From contig NC_084483.1 in the NCBI RefSeq assembly GCF_030035675.1, positions 6,033,501 through 6,097,500 of the forward strand: 64,000 nt of DNA, given 5' to 3'. Position 1 is the first letter of the stretch. Each line of letters begins with the position of its first letter. The stretch is from Rhineura floridana (taxonomy: Eukaryota > Chordata > Lepidosauria > Squamata > Rhineuridae). Positions 10,520-21,504 of the stretch are shown here, one piece after another. A program made the translations under genes and the position numbers. The notes beneath the pieces were generated by a model. The model searched no databases. It had not been told where the DNA came from and saw only the letters and a list, made by a program, of their open reading frames with translations.

Positions 10520-11175
10520 GTGCTCATTATCCTTTTGAAATTCCAAACTTACCTCTCCCTGAAGGGCCCCTCCTTAGGTGGGTAGGTAGTGCTCCCTTCT
10601 GTGATGCTTGGTGTGGATTGTGGAAGGGAGCTCCCAGGCACCCCCCACTGAGGTGCAGGCCCGCAATGGCCACCTGCAACATGCTCTGCCTACCTCTCCT
10701 TTGAGTTAAATGCTGGTTGCCAGGTCCGGCACCAGGCATGCTGGGACCCATAGTGCTGAGGGTGCAAGCCTGCAATCAACTAAGTTGGCGGCTGAGGTTT
10801 CCCTAAGGGCCTGATGCCTCTGACACCATCTTGGTTGATGGCACGCATGTGTGCTATGCGCACATGCCCCTATGCCTGCCATCAACCAAGATGGTGGTAG
10901 GGGCATCAGCCCCTTAATGAAGCCTCTGTCACCATCTTGGTTTATGGCAGCCCTGCATGCACAGCACATGCAGCAGCAGAAGACAGGAGAGACAGGTAGG
11001 TGGAGCAAGCGAACGGGCGGGTGGCCTGGAAGCTCCCTCCCTGCGATCTGTGGCAGGGAGCCTGCCACAGATCCCAAAAGGGGAGTGCTACTCTCCCAAC
11101 CTAATGAGGGGTCCTGTGGGCTGGGGACCCTTGACCAGGGCCCAACCTGGCCACCCTTTGGTGCCGGTCTTGGAA
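10520..11175. repeat. GC-rich palindromic repeat family P, copy 1
   Basis: A perfect 20-bp inverted pair lies at 10824-10843 and 10877-10896 (the core reads accaagatggt on one strand). A third half-arm, caccatcttggtttatgg, is at about 10930. Related copies are at 21505-22165, 50510-50750 and 53946-54340, and a fragment is at 11519-11740. It is GC-rich compared with its surroundings and non-coding. The recurring outer word gg.gctggc... (CAGGG-type terminus) hints at a hAT-like non-autonomous element, but this is inference. Confidence 0.6.
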
Positions 11176-11518
11176 ATCATCACTGTCTTTTGTTTTTCTA
11201 TTTGCATTTTATTTACCTCTGACTTACTCCCTTACATCCATGGAAGCAAAAACAGTGGTTCCATGTGGTGAGCTCAAATTCCTTAAACCCACTGATAATG
11301 CACCTTGTTATTTGTTTGGTAGTTTGTTTCTTGCCCAGTAGTGGTAAAAGAGAATTCACATACTGGGTATGTGCCTTCAATTCCTGTGAAAGTAGACCAA
11401 ACCATGTCTGTTTTCTCTCTGTTAATTATTACTCACTGGAATTGGGGCTGGCTGTGAAAGTGAGTTTATAGCAGCCCACATGGTACACAGAAAAAAGTAG
11501 AGAATCCTCTTAACTTTT
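11176..11518. other. Unique sequence, nothing recognised
   Basis: No gene, RNA or repeat recognised in this interval. Confidence 0.35.
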
Positions 11519-11740
11519 ACTCATTTCTCAAACCCAGGGCTGGCTCCAAAAAAGGCAGCCAGTGGGCCCCTGGCCAAGGAGTACCCTGAGGGGCCCTTCT
11601 GCTCCTCTTCTGCAATTCGCTGCAGGATCGCTGCCATGGGTCGCAAAGTGGGAGCTTCAAAGCCCCTACCATTCCCTCATTCAACTTACTTTTCTTGGCT
11701 GTGTTTTGCAGCATTGTGCACAGTGCATACAGGGCTGCCC
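11519..11740. repeat. Palindromic repeat family P, fragment
   Basis: It begins cccagggctggctcc, the reverse complement of the outer end seen in the copy ending near 50750, and continues with gtgggcccctggcc and tcgcaaagtgggagcttc, as in other P copies. The hairpin core is absent. Confidence 0.5.
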
Positions 11741-11764
11741 TTAACTATAACAAAAACAATATTT

Positions 11765-12885
11765 TGCTGCCACTAACAAATCATCAATCTGCCTCCCAGC
11801 GGAGCTCTTCAGAATTGTCCGGGGGCTATTACACTCTGGTCCCAGGGACATGGTAGAACCATCGGAGGCCCGCTTTAATTAATTTGCTGGGCACTTCCAG
11901 GATAAAATCTCTAGCATCCGCCAGGACTTAGACTCCAGTGTCATAGCAGGTGAATCAAGCGAGGTATCGAGAGCACAGCCTTGTCCTGATTTCTTGGATT
12001 AGTTTCAGTTGGTACAGCTTGAGGACGTTGACAAGGTGGTTGGACAGGTACGTGCAACCACTTCTGTGCTGGATCCTTGCCCTTCTTGGCTAATAAAAGC
12101 TAGCAGAGATGGAACAGCTGGCTGGGCCAGGGAAGTGATTAATGCCTCTTTGCAACCCTGGCTGCCTGAAAGAGGCGGTAGTGAGACCACTCCTGAAGAT
12201 ACCCTCCCTGGACCCAGAAAATCTTAATAACTATAGGCCGGTAGCAAATGTTCCATTCCTGGGCAAGGTCCTTGAATGAGTGGTAGCAGGCCAGCTCCAG
12301 ACACTCTTGGATGAGACCGATTATCTGGATCCATTTCAGTTGGGTTTCAGGCCTGGTTTTGGCATGGAAACAGCCTTGATCGCCCTGTATGATGACCTCT
12401 GTCGGGAGAGAGACAGGGGGAGTGTGACTCTGTTGATTCTCCTTGATTTCTCAGTGGCTTTTGATACCATCAACCATGGTATCCTTCCGGGATGACTGGC
12501 TGAGTTTGGAGTGGGAGGTACTGCATGGCAGTGGTTCTACTCCTACTTGGAGGCTCGGCTCCTGAAGGTGGTGCTTGGGGAGCATTGCTCAGCACCCTGG
12601 ACTCTGGAGGATGGCAACAAGGGAAAGGGCTTTCTCAGTGGTGGCCCCCAAATTGTGGAATGATCTGTGTGATGAGGTGTGCCTGGCGCCAACACTGTTA
12701 TCTTTTCAGTGCCAGGTCAAGACTTTCCTCTTCTCCCAGGCATTATAGCATCTGTTTTTAAATAGTTTTTTTTAAGTGTTTTTAAATTTGTATATTTGTA
12801 TATTTGTTTTTAATGTTTTTAATTGTTGTAAACCACCCAGAGAGCTTTGGCTATGGGGCGGTATACAAATATAAGAAGAAGAAAC
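11765..12885 (+). mobile_element. L2-like LINE with internal deletion
   Basis: In order: the pre-RT linker (about 11800-12200); RT fingers and palm A (12215-12495) with LQTLLDETDYLDPFQLGFRPG and LLILLDFSVAFDTINH; the start of the next RT block (AWQWFYSYLEARL, about 12520); then a jump at about 12590 straight to the C-terminal region (GKGLSQWWPPNCG in a shifted frame, matching the usual AFSVVAPELWN). The 3' UTR and the tail accacccagagagctttggctatggggcggtata follow. The YADD box and thumb are missing. It is broken by stops and shifts and is not functional. Confidence 0.85.
12280..12495 (+). pseudogene. L2-like reverse transcriptase fragment (palm A)
   Basis: A 71-residue frame containing DPFQLGFRPGFGMETALIAL and LLDFSVAFDTINHGIL. 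The FDT block holds the first catalytic aspartate of the reverse transcriptase. It is bounded by stops on both sides, so only a sliver of the domain remains open. Confidence 0.8.
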
Positions 12886-12887
12886 TT

Positions 12888-12908
12888 TTCCAAGCTCTGA
12901 TATCATTG
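12888..12908. mobile_element. hAT MITE terminal remnant
   Basis: The word aacttttccaagctctg equals the right end of the complete MITE at 21914-22030. It is only about 20 bp, immediately after the L2 tail, so it is a truncated remnant. Confidence 0.45.
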
Positions 12909-12935
12909 CAGAGGATCCCTAGTCAAGCCTTACCA

Positions 12936-13026
12936 ACAGCACCATCCTAACCCTATCTACTCAGATTCAAGTCCAGTTGAGTTCTGTGGGGCTTAGTCCC
13001 CTAGGAAGTGTGTTTAGAATTGCAGC
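12936..13026. repeat. Dispersed squamate repeat fragment
   Basis: Diverged copy of the common motif: ctactcagattcaagtcc, gttctgtggggctta, gtgtgtttagaattgcagcc. Confidence 0.45.
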
Positions 13027-13356
13027 CTTCAGGGGCATCCATCTTTACTCTTGAGTGCTCCCATCTAACATCTCCATAACACTAGGCTCCCTTCTTCCTA
13101 TAATGGCCTTCTGGTGACTGGCCTGGCCCGAGGACACTTAAACTCTTCTTGCCAGAAGCAAGTAGGCTAGATGAAATGTTCCTTACCTAGAGTCTCTAAG
13201 CAGGTGAGAAGGAATGATTCCCATCACCAGCTGGACCTGGGAACACCCTCATTTAACTAAGATTTCTATCTTAATTTCGATTCAGAGATTTTTGTTTGTT
13301 TGTTTGAGTGGTATGCTCCAAGCAACTGTGGTTGATGCTTAATGTATCATGTTTAA
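13027..13356. other. Unique sequence, nothing recognised
   Basis: No gene or known repeat recognised. There is a short (TTTG)n at about 13290-13305. Confidence 0.35.
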
Positions 13357-13450
13357 TGACATCACTAGTGCCTGCCCCTATGACATCACTAGCGCCTGCT
13401 GCATGACATCACTAGGGCCTGCCCCATATTACATCACTAGGGCACACCCC
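13357..13450. repeat. Short tandem array, about 24 bp x 4
   Basis: Units start near 13357, 13381, 13404 and 13429 and share the consensus tgacatcactagggcctgcccc. Three units keep TGACATCA, one base from the cAMP-response element consensus. The fourth is ttacatca. Local slippage is the simplest origin. Confidence 0.75.
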
Positions 13451-13763
13451 TGATATCTCAGGGTTTGGGATGCTACTGACCTGGCAACCCTATGGCTATA
13501 CTGTCCAAACAGCCAGGAGAAGTTTTGGGAAACAGAGGCAGATTGTCCCCAGTAGATGAACTGGGTTGTGGGAGTATTTGGCAGGGGTGGAGGTTTAGGG
13601 AAATTTGCCTGAGGTAGAAGCTGCTTTGGAGGCTGGTGTCATCTAGGGAGTCTCTTGAATCTTTAGAAACTGTCAACAAACCCCTTAAAGACCCAATATG
13701 AGTATCAGTATTCCCTTATTTAAAGAGAATTCCTTTCATAAACCAACAATCTTAGTTTAAGGC
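13451..13763. other. Unique sequence, nothing recognised
   Basis: No gene recognised. A fragment ending ctggcaaccctatgg resembles a common lizard repeat word but cannot be delimited. Confidence 0.3.
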
Positions 13764-13900
13764 AGGGGTTCCCAAACTTTTTTTCCCATGGACCATTTGA
13801 ACATTGCCAAGGGTCTTGTTGAACCACAGTGATTTGTCTGCTTACGGTAGCAATTGTCATGCACTGTGCTAGATGCTGTATGATTTTTCATTGTGTTTTT
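13764..13900 (+). mobile_element. Possible hAT element end
   Basis: It starts caggggttcccaaactttt, the kind of CAGGGGTTCCCAAACTTT terminus common to hAT transposons in vertebrates. No opposite terminus or 8-bp duplication was found, so it is probably truncated. Confidence 0.4.
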
Positions 13901-14074
13901 ATTCCTGCTTTTGTTTCTTATCTATTGTATTTTGTTGAATTGAAGTCTGTGGAATTCAAATTGTAATACGATATGGAAGAAATAAAAGAACCAATGAAAT
14001 GCAATGAATCATTAATATGATTAATAATATGGATGCATACGGAACAAAAATGGAAGGAATTTGCTGAGGGCTTT

Positions 14075-14175
14075 GATTGATTGATTGAGTTTATTTATGT
14101 GCCACCTTTCTACAGCATGCTGCGCCCAAAGTGGCTCTCAATGAACATTCAAAATATCAAAATACAACGCACTGG
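14075..14175 (-). mobile_element. LINE 3' tail, minus strand (L2-like)
   Basis: It begins with a gattgatt microsatellite, then tttatttatgtgccacctttctacagcatgctgcgcccaaagtggc. This has the same plan as the other 3' ends (microsatellite, then a short hairpin block), with a divergent hairpin. Confidence 0.5.
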
Positions 14176-14744
14176 GGGTGCACCTTGGTGAGTATAGATG
14201 GGTTGGTTGCAAAAAGCAAGTAATCAAAGTAGCTGAAAAGGCTTTTACTCAAAGCACTCCACAATATAAGGCATTGAAGCTGCACGGCTACTCAAGTGAA
14301 GACGACCCAACACCTGAATCCCCTTCATAAAGGGTGGGGTGGGGTTTCTCTCAGCTTGAGACTGGACAAGCAAGTGGGCACTCCTACAGGTAGGCTGCCT
14401 AATGGACTCTCTCTGTTTGTGCCTGTGCAAGTGATGGTGCATCCATGGCTATGGGAGCTGGGAAAACTCTGCCAGTTCCTCCTCTGGCCCCATCTCCAAC
14501 ACTCCCTCCTAGACTGATTGCGGGCCCACCACAGAAGAGATACATGATGTCTGGTTGGCCATGGAGGGTGGTACCTCCGGGGGCTCAACCTCCTTGTCAA
14601 TGTCAGCATCTTGAGAAAGGGGTTGTCAATGGGCAGACCACTGGGCTCCTTCCCAACACTCTAATCTGCAACGCCCAGAGCACTGGGTCCCTCCCCTGAT
14701 TCCCAAACCTTCTCCTCAGGCCAGTCCTGCCAAGAGCTCAACGT
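14176..14744. other. No gene recognised
   Basis: Several short overlapping frames on both strands are mutually exclusive and show no known domain. Its composition is more GC-rich than the flanks. Confidence 0.3.
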
Positions 14745-16262
14745 AGGGCTCATGATATTGATGGATGGCATTCTTTGGGAGAGGGACAGGGAAAGTGCAA
14801 CCATGTCGGTTCTCCTGGATCTATCAGTGGCTTTTTATATTGTTGACCACAGTATCCTCCTGGACTGTCTCCATGAATTGGGGGTTGGGGCACTGTTTTA
14901 TGGTTGTTTCACTTCTACTTATAAGGTAAGTTCCAGAGAGGGGCTGTGTTTTAGCCCTCTGGCATTTGAACTGTGGAGTGATTTGGGACAAGTTGTATGC
15001 TTGATACCCAGCTCTATTTCACTGTAACATCAGAATCAGGCAAGGCCGTGCATGTTTTAAACTACTATTTGATGTAGCCATGGGCTGGATGAAGGCTAAT
15101 AAACTGTGACTATCCTGACAAGACAGAGACCCCATTGTTCGGTGGTTCCTAGGTTCAGGAATTGAGTTGTGTACCAGCTCTGAATGGGGTTGTGCACCCT
15201 CTGAGGGAGCAAGTGCACAATTTGGGAGTGTTCTTTGATCCAGTGCTATCACTGGAAGCCCAGGTGACTTCAGTGGCTTACAGCACCCATTACCAGGTTC
15301 ATTTGGTGCAGTAGCTACAACTACTCCTGGATAGGGATAGCCTTGCCATATATTGGAAACCTCATGATTGGACTACAGTAATGCACTAAATATAGGGTTA
15401 CTCTTGCACCTGATCCTGAAGCTGTAGCCACTGCAAAACACAACTACTAGGATGCTTAGGGAGACACCCAGTTTTACATATATTGCACCTGTGTTAAAAG
15501 ATCTGCATTGGCTGACTATTAGCTATTAAGGCAAGTTCAAGGTGTTGTTGCTGACATTTAAAGCCCTAAAAATTTGGGGCCTGGATATCTTGCAGACTGC
15601 CTCCCCTATACAGACCAAACCAATCTTTAAGATCTTCTGAGCAGACCCTGTTGGTGCTTCCATGACCCACTGATTGTCACATGGTGATAACACATGGTGA
15701 TAACACAGAAGCAAACCCTTCTCAGTGATAGCACCCACTCTCTGGAATGCCCTCCCTCAGGTAATTCATGAGGTGAAGACAGTTATGACCTTTAAATGCC
15801 TCTTAAGAACTTAAAATGTCCTGGACTTTGAGGGTTGCATTCAAAGTTGTGATAAGGTGAAAGTTCCATTAGCTCAAGGATTTCTCCTTGCCTAAAGGAA
15901 CATTCTCCTCCTCTCCTACCCCCATGCCCCCTAAATCTGCTCTCAGGGTTCCCTCAACCCCCCAGAGCAGATTTGGGGATGACACAAACTGTGCAAAGGG
16001 ATAGGAAAGGGAGTGAAATTCTGTTGCACTAGTGCTAGTCCTTGCACTAGCACAAGGATATAGGTGAATACTGGTCATATTCTTAAAATTTTAATGTTTC
16101 TTTTATATGCTGCTCAATTTTATTGTGACATATAGTTGTGATTTTTTTCTTTTTACAGCTTGTAGGGTAAGTTTACTGAATATTGTTTGCTTTTTGTTGC
16201 ATTCTTCTTGTGAACAACTTACAGATTTTTAAGTGATATACAAATATGAATAAATAAATATC
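14745..16262 (+). mobile_element. L2-like LINE, decayed
   Basis: RT palm A is at about 14752-14890 (MSVLLDLSVAFYIVDHSILL), then rearranged sequence with a DTQLY-like block (tacccagctctatttcac, about 15007). The thumb and C-terminal regions follow (15220-15400, gatccagtgctatcactggaagcccaggtgac; 15690-15790, ctctggaatgccctccctcag). The 3' UTR ends at about 16262 with gatatacaaatatgaataaataaa. There are many stops and small deletions. It is older than the copy at 54385. Confidence 0.8.
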
Positions 16263-16460
16263 TTTGGGTAATGCCACCAAGTTGTACTTTATGTTGTTTT
16301 GGCAGAGAGCAGAATGAAACTATTCCGTTCCTCCAAAATTCTGGAGCAGATTGCAGAAACTGGATTGGCTTTTACAATTTATACCACAGTGAACTGCATT
16401 TCATAGAACTTTAGACTTGTGATGTGATGCATGCTCTGTATCTCAAGAAGGAATGTCTAC
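16263..16460. other. Unique sequence, nothing recognised
   Basis: No gene or repeat recognised in this short interval. Confidence 0.3.
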
Positions 16461-16507
16461 AATCCAGTGAGAGGGAGGTTCAGAAAATACCTCTCCCTCA
16501 CTGGATT
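16461..16507. repeat. Short hairpin, 19-bp arms
   Basis: The left arm aatccagtgagagggaggt (16461-16479) pairs with acctctccctcactggatt (16489-16507) with two mismatches, leaving a 9-base loop. It could be a MITE remnant or a transcribed hairpin; no flanking duplication is evident. Confidence 0.6.
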
Positions 16508-16859
16508 TGAGTCCAATGCACATATAATTGGTGGGTGGGTTTCTGATCCTCACCTCATCTTCCCCATAGTGTCTGAGACAGGGAGAAGGAAGCAAAAATC
16601 TTTCTATCTTTAGAAATGGAGGCCCCTCTGCGTTTCCAGAGTGGGCCTGCCTCCCCCCCCCCAAAAAGCAGTGGGTGTTAAGCCTGCTCCAGAAATGCTT
16701 CCACACCATCAACAAATTGGTTCCAGTTTGGTTTACAGCAGTGGCATAATGCCCCTTCTTCCTTAGATATAGAGTAGCTTAGCCACAGAGTAGACTGTGT
16801 AACATAATGATTGGACGATAGGAGCAGTAAGAATTTGCAAGCCCCAAACCAGGGAGCTT
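16508..16859. other. Unique sequence with a C/A run
   Basis: No gene recognised. A C10-A6 run lies at about 16654-16670. Confidence 0.3.
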
Positions 16860-17060
16860 TTCCACTGTTAAGTCAGCAGACTTTTATGTCAAGCTTGGCT
16901 GACTAATTATTGCTTATAATTTGCATTAGGATTAATTAACTAATTAGAGAGGAATGTCTGAAGGCAACGTTATGGCTCTGCTTGTCAAACTGAGGACTTT
17001 AATTATTCTGATATTTTTAATTATAATCAGTTGCTGAACGAGTATTACATTGTCAGCGAC
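16860..17060. promoter_or_regulatory. Possible conserved non-coding element (inferred)
   Basis: A repeat-free, AT-rich stretch dense in homeodomain-type TAAT words (ctaattattgc, ggattaattaactaattag, tttaattattc, ttaattataatc). This composition is typical of deeply conserved vertebrate enhancers, but conservation cannot be seen from one sequence. Confidence 0.2.
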
Positions 17061-17335
17061 TATGTAGCAGGCATGGAGGTTGAGGAACTGTGGGTATTGC
17101 ACAACCACTTCATCTAGAACTAGTGGAAAGGTAGAACTGACAATGTGAACATAATAGGAAAGCCTCCTGGCAGCAGTAATCTTTAAAAACCATGTACACA
17201 GCACTATGCAAAGCGCGACAGGGTTGCATATTGTTATGAGAGAGGGAGAATGGAGTTTTCCTCCAGAAACACCAAGAAGTCTTGATAGACACAGTCATGG
17301 TTTTAATTTCCTGAACCTGTCATTGAATACAAATC
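17061..17335. other. Unique sequence, nothing recognised
   Basis: No repeat or gene recognised. It borders the TAAT-rich stretch and may belong to the same unique block. Confidence 0.3.
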
Positions 17336-17475
17336 TGTTCGAAGAGGAACTACTTCCACTGGAAGCAGGGCCTTCTCTGTGGTGATACTTTTTGGAATAT
17401 CCACCCAATCTTTCTTTATTTAGAAAGTTAAAGAAAGGTTTCCTTTTTCCAGCAGGCATTTGGAGATTCTGAAGA
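17336..17475 (+). mobile_element. L2-like LINE C-terminal fragment
   Basis: Translated with stops, it reads like the conserved C-terminal block of these elements: gaagcagggccttctctgtggtg (usual RAFSVV), then a WNxLP-like stretch, then frkLKKGFLF (usual FRRQLKTYLF). It is strongly decayed and has no 3' tail. Confidence 0.5.
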
Positions 17476-18523
17476 GAGCTGCTAAAGCATTTGAAATATG
17501 TAGTGCAAATTTTATTTTCTAAATGTAAATTTAAATTCTGAATTAGGCATTTCCCATTTATAGTTTGGATCACAACAATGGGAAAAAAGGTACTGAATTT
17601 CAAATATTTTTTTAGCTTTAACATTCACACATTTTAAATATGTAAGAAGTAAGTTGATGCAATAGTCCAAAAGAAAAACAAAATGAAAATTAGACTACAA
17701 ATCACACATACCACACACAACCAATCCTGGGCAAGTTGAAGCAGATGTGGGGAATCCCAAGTCTCAAAAAAGTCAGGTTATTCACCATATTGCCCTTCCA
17801 ATTCTATTAAACTGACCTTCCCTTCCCTTTAGACTTCTACCAGTTTCACCTATGGGAAGTTACCTTATACCTTATTAGTCTATTTAGCTTGATATTGGCT
17901 ACGTTTGCGCATAATGCTGAGTCAAACAATGGTTTTGCATGAACGTACAATTTGAGACGTTATCCATAAGAGCAAACAAAAAATATAACACACTTCTAGT
18001 CACTGGCAACCTGACTTGTCTTCCTATTACTACACAGGGAGGAGTGGAAAGATGGTGTTGTGAAAGTATTCCTCCGGAGGGGTTCATAGCTTTTGTTTCT
18101 TTCTTGTCCACCCACAATTTACAGTAAGCAAATGGGTGTTTTCTTTCTGAATAAAATAGCTTTAGGCAATGTTTTCTGATATGATTCTTCAAAAGCATGA
18201 AAAGCTGTCATGTTAACCACTCCTTTCCCCTTTTATCCTGCTACAAAAAGATTACCTTAATGAAGGTAGGTTGATACATGAAGTTAATATACATGTATGT
18301 TCATTAATAAGAAGCAACTTAAGCAAGTATGGCCAACTGGCAGCCCATGGATGGCCTGAAGGCAGGCTAATTGAAGCACAGAGAGGTATTATGGATTGAG
18401 TAGACAAGCTGACGCCTTTTCAACAGAGCCCATGACGGAGTGAACCATCAAATCAGTCTGATGTTTGGTTTGGGTATGGGCAGCAATTTTAGAAAATTAG
18501 ATGCGAGCATTGGGTCGAATTCT
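17476..18523. other. Unique sequence, nothing recognised
   Basis: About 1 kb with no recognisable repeat or exon. The 99-residue minus frame and the 62-residue plus frame here overlap and look like chance. Confidence 0.35.
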
Positions 18524-18660
18524 AAGGGTCATATTCAACTAAATCATACTCAGCGTAGACTAACTGAAACTAATGAACTTAAGTTAGTAATGTCCATTAC
18601 TGTCAATAGGTCTCCTTTGAGTAGGGCTAACGTTGAGTATCATCCTGAATTCAGGTGCAA
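18524..18660. repeat. Dispersed squamate repeat fragment
   Basis: Diverged copy with ccattactgtcaataggtctcctttgagtaggg-type sequence, related to the motif at 4311 and 7976. Confidence 0.35.
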
Positions 18661-18685
18661 TTAGATGCAGTAAGAATGTTATTAT

Positions 18686-18803
18686 ACTCAGGTCCGGCTT
18701 TCAGGCGTCCCATAGGCACCTGGTTGGCCACTGTGAGAACAGTATGCTAGACTAGATGGGCCTTTGGCCTGATGCAACAGGACTCTTCTGATGTTCTTAG
18801 ATG
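18686..18803 (+). mobile_element. CR1 LINE 3' end
   Basis: It contains cacctggttggccactgtgagaacag, ctagactagatgggcct and cctgatgcaacaggactcttctgatgttctta, the 3' UTR and tail of the CR1 family also seen reversed at 35846, 42548 and 63108. Only about 120 bp remain after 5' truncation. Confidence 0.85.
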
Positions 18804-20077
18804 GAGGTTTCTTTTACCTTTCTACTACAGCTGCCTGCATGGTTGAATGGACAAGCCAATTTTAAACTGAAGTGTGGCTTGCCTGTTCAGTTTTGCAAGC
18901 AGTTGCAGAAGAAATTTCAGAGACAGCTCTGATATGTGCATGGTTCACCATCACAGGCACCTAAATCTCTAGTAATGATGTCCCAAGTTTGCAATACGAA
19001 TTTCAATGACTTGAAATGCATGCCTTTGGTCGATGATGAGTTTTATGACTTGAAGTTCTTCTCTGGCGTCTAATCCAAGCCACAGAGGAGCTCCTGTTTC
19101 ATTCCCCGTTCACATTTTGACTCAAAACACCCCCACCCTCCCCTTATTCAACAGTGCCAGTCCCTATGGTGGCAGCAGAATAGGTCCTTCCTTCCCTGAT
19201 GTGTGAGTTAGGAGCTACCACTACTGTAATGACTCAGAAGCCAGTGACCTGTGAAATGTCCTCAGGGTCCCTTATCTTTGAATCGCTGCCACAGCAGCAA
19301 CCCTAACCAATGTAACAGGGATGGATTGAAAGCCTTACCTGCCTGCCACCTCTGCCGTGGCAGCTGCATCTGCAGCTAGATAAGAGGGAGCCGCAACGGC
19401 AGTGGCACATTAAGGCAGTTGGAAAGGATTGAGGGAGGGCTTTTAATAGCATCTTGAAATTAGGCTCAGAAATAACCCAAACTACTCTCTCATTTTTTAG
19501 GAAAATAGTTCAGTTAGCTGAGCCCCAATCTGAATTAAGCCCAGAGGATTTCACCTGTCACTACTTTATAGGATTGTTGCCAGAAAGAGTTCCTGGAGTC
19601 TGCTGGCTGCTGTCACACATGGCACTAAAAAGGGCCCTTCAGGTTTACACCATGAGTGAATGTTTCCCATTTGGGATGGGATATGTATTAGACGTGAAAA
19701 TAACGTTATAATCTAACATTTACATTAGCATTATGGAGGGGATTTAATTACAAACAGGTTTGTGTGGAAATATATTTTGACAGGAAGAAGTACCGCGTAT
19801 GCTGAGAAGTTGCAGTGGCTCCATGGATGGAATCACAGTAACAAACCAATATTGTGATGGTGATGATGATTGTGATGGTTTCCAGTCCGATGCCTCCCCT
19901 AAGTGAGACACTGAATACACAGTCCCTCTACAAGTGCAGCTCTGTGTGTGGGATATAACTCCTGTGTGCACAGCAGTAGAGTAAGGTCTTCTTGTTATTT
20001 TATAGAATTTGCTACCTATATCATCTTGGTAATTCAAGAACCAGTATTGTTATCCCATGTTAAAGATGGAGAGGTGA
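18804..20077. other. Unique sequence with a GAT-rich tract
   Basis: No gene or repeat recognised. A short impure GATGATGATT tract lies at about 19855-19880. Confidence 0.35.
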
Positions 20078-20450
20078 GAAATACTGGCTTGCCTAAGACA
20101 GGGATGAGAACGTTATACCCAGGGGCCGAATGCAGCCCTCCAGGGCTCTCTGTCAGGCCCTCAGGACTCTCCTCAGGGCATAGCCAATCCCGAGGTTCCT
20201 CCATGCTTTCCCTGAGTGCTTTTGATTGGCTGGAGCATGTCCTTGAACTGTGATAATGCTTTTGGCTTGACTGTATAAAGAGCTATTATATGTGTGTGTG
20301 TGTGTGTGAACCTCTGATTTTTATTTTATTGTGGCTGCAATGTAGCCTACTGTACATTGCTCCACCCATTTTGTTCTTGGCCCCACCAATCACTAGCATG
20401 AAGGTCCTTGGAATATGGCCCTTGGGCTAAAAACGGTTCCGCCCTTAAGC
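20078..20450. mobile_element. Probable hAT non-autonomous element
   Basis: The left end (cagggatgagaacgtt ... aggggccgaatgcagccctcc) and the right end (gaatatggcccttgggctaaaaacggttccgcccttaa) are roughly inverted copies. The gcagccctccagg word is common to reptile hAT elements. A (GT)9 microsatellite (20291-20308) lies inside. The 8-bp duplication is not clear, so the ends are approximate. Confidence 0.4.
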
Positions 20451-21504
20451 CTATTGGGGCACTTCTAGATTGGCTGCTTTAAGTGTTACTCAGTCAGAGC
20501 TTTTCTTTTATAAGCAACATGCAGAATTGCACCTGCGTTCCCATATTTCAGAGTGCATAATGTTTTCATGTGTGTTTATGTGTGTGTAATGTACATCCCG
20601 CTATGTTCCATCCACACCACTGGGCATGACATAGCTGTGTTGATGGGTGACTGACTGATAATGCATCTAACCATGCCATTTTAGCATGCGTTAATTCTTT
20701 TAATTGTGTTTTAAAATTTGCACTAAAATGCTTTATCATTTAAACAATATATCTTAATTTTAAATGTATTTAATATTTTAAAAGGCATTAAAATGTGTTC
20801 TGGAGCACAATCCTATGTTTCCTGGGGGAGTGTCCCAGGGTCCATAGGATTTTCCAGATCTCCTTCTCTGACAGATTCAGATTGTATGAGCTCTCAAAAG
20901 AGAAGACAGAACCACAGAGGGTTGCCACTCTGTTCTCTTGCTTTGATGGGGCAATTCGGTGATAAATAGAAGCAACCCTTGTGAGTTCATAGCTATTGCA
21001 CATTTCTGTTGTGGGGATGTCCTCATAACATGCACTATATTATCTCTATTCTTCAAAGTCACCTACAATAGATCTGCCATGTGTTTTGCTGGCTATACCC
21101 ATGTACCCATCATTCCTCCTTAGGATGTGTCACCACATAAGCTTCCTTAGTAACTATAGTGCTGGGAAATAAAACTGGAAGGACTTCATGGAAGAGGACT
21201 CTAATATGAAATGCAAAGGTTGCCCCTATGGTGATTCTGCTAGTGTGTTTGGATTAGCAACAGTCTGCATGGGGATCACTAGGATCAACCTTTAGTATGC
21301 AGTTGTCCACCATACCAAACCAACATGCTAGTCACCCACCATAGGATCATAGTCCCATTATCTAGAAGCACCATTAATGTGTCATAAATGACCAAAGCAC
21401 TCCTTAACTTTACCAGATTGTACTGATACTCCCATAACAAAGAGAAGAGATTCAAAGGGCAACCACTTTTTAAAGGCTCTGCAGTGGATTGTCATTCTAA
21501 TAGC
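20451..21504. other. Unique sequence, nothing recognised
   Basis: AT-rich in its first half. The short frames on both strands have no recognisable content. Confidence 0.35.

Noticed and set aside
10706-11271. Overlapping frames of 104-123 residues on both strands
   Set aside because: They are carried by the GC-rich palindromic repeat P; similar frames appear in its other copies.
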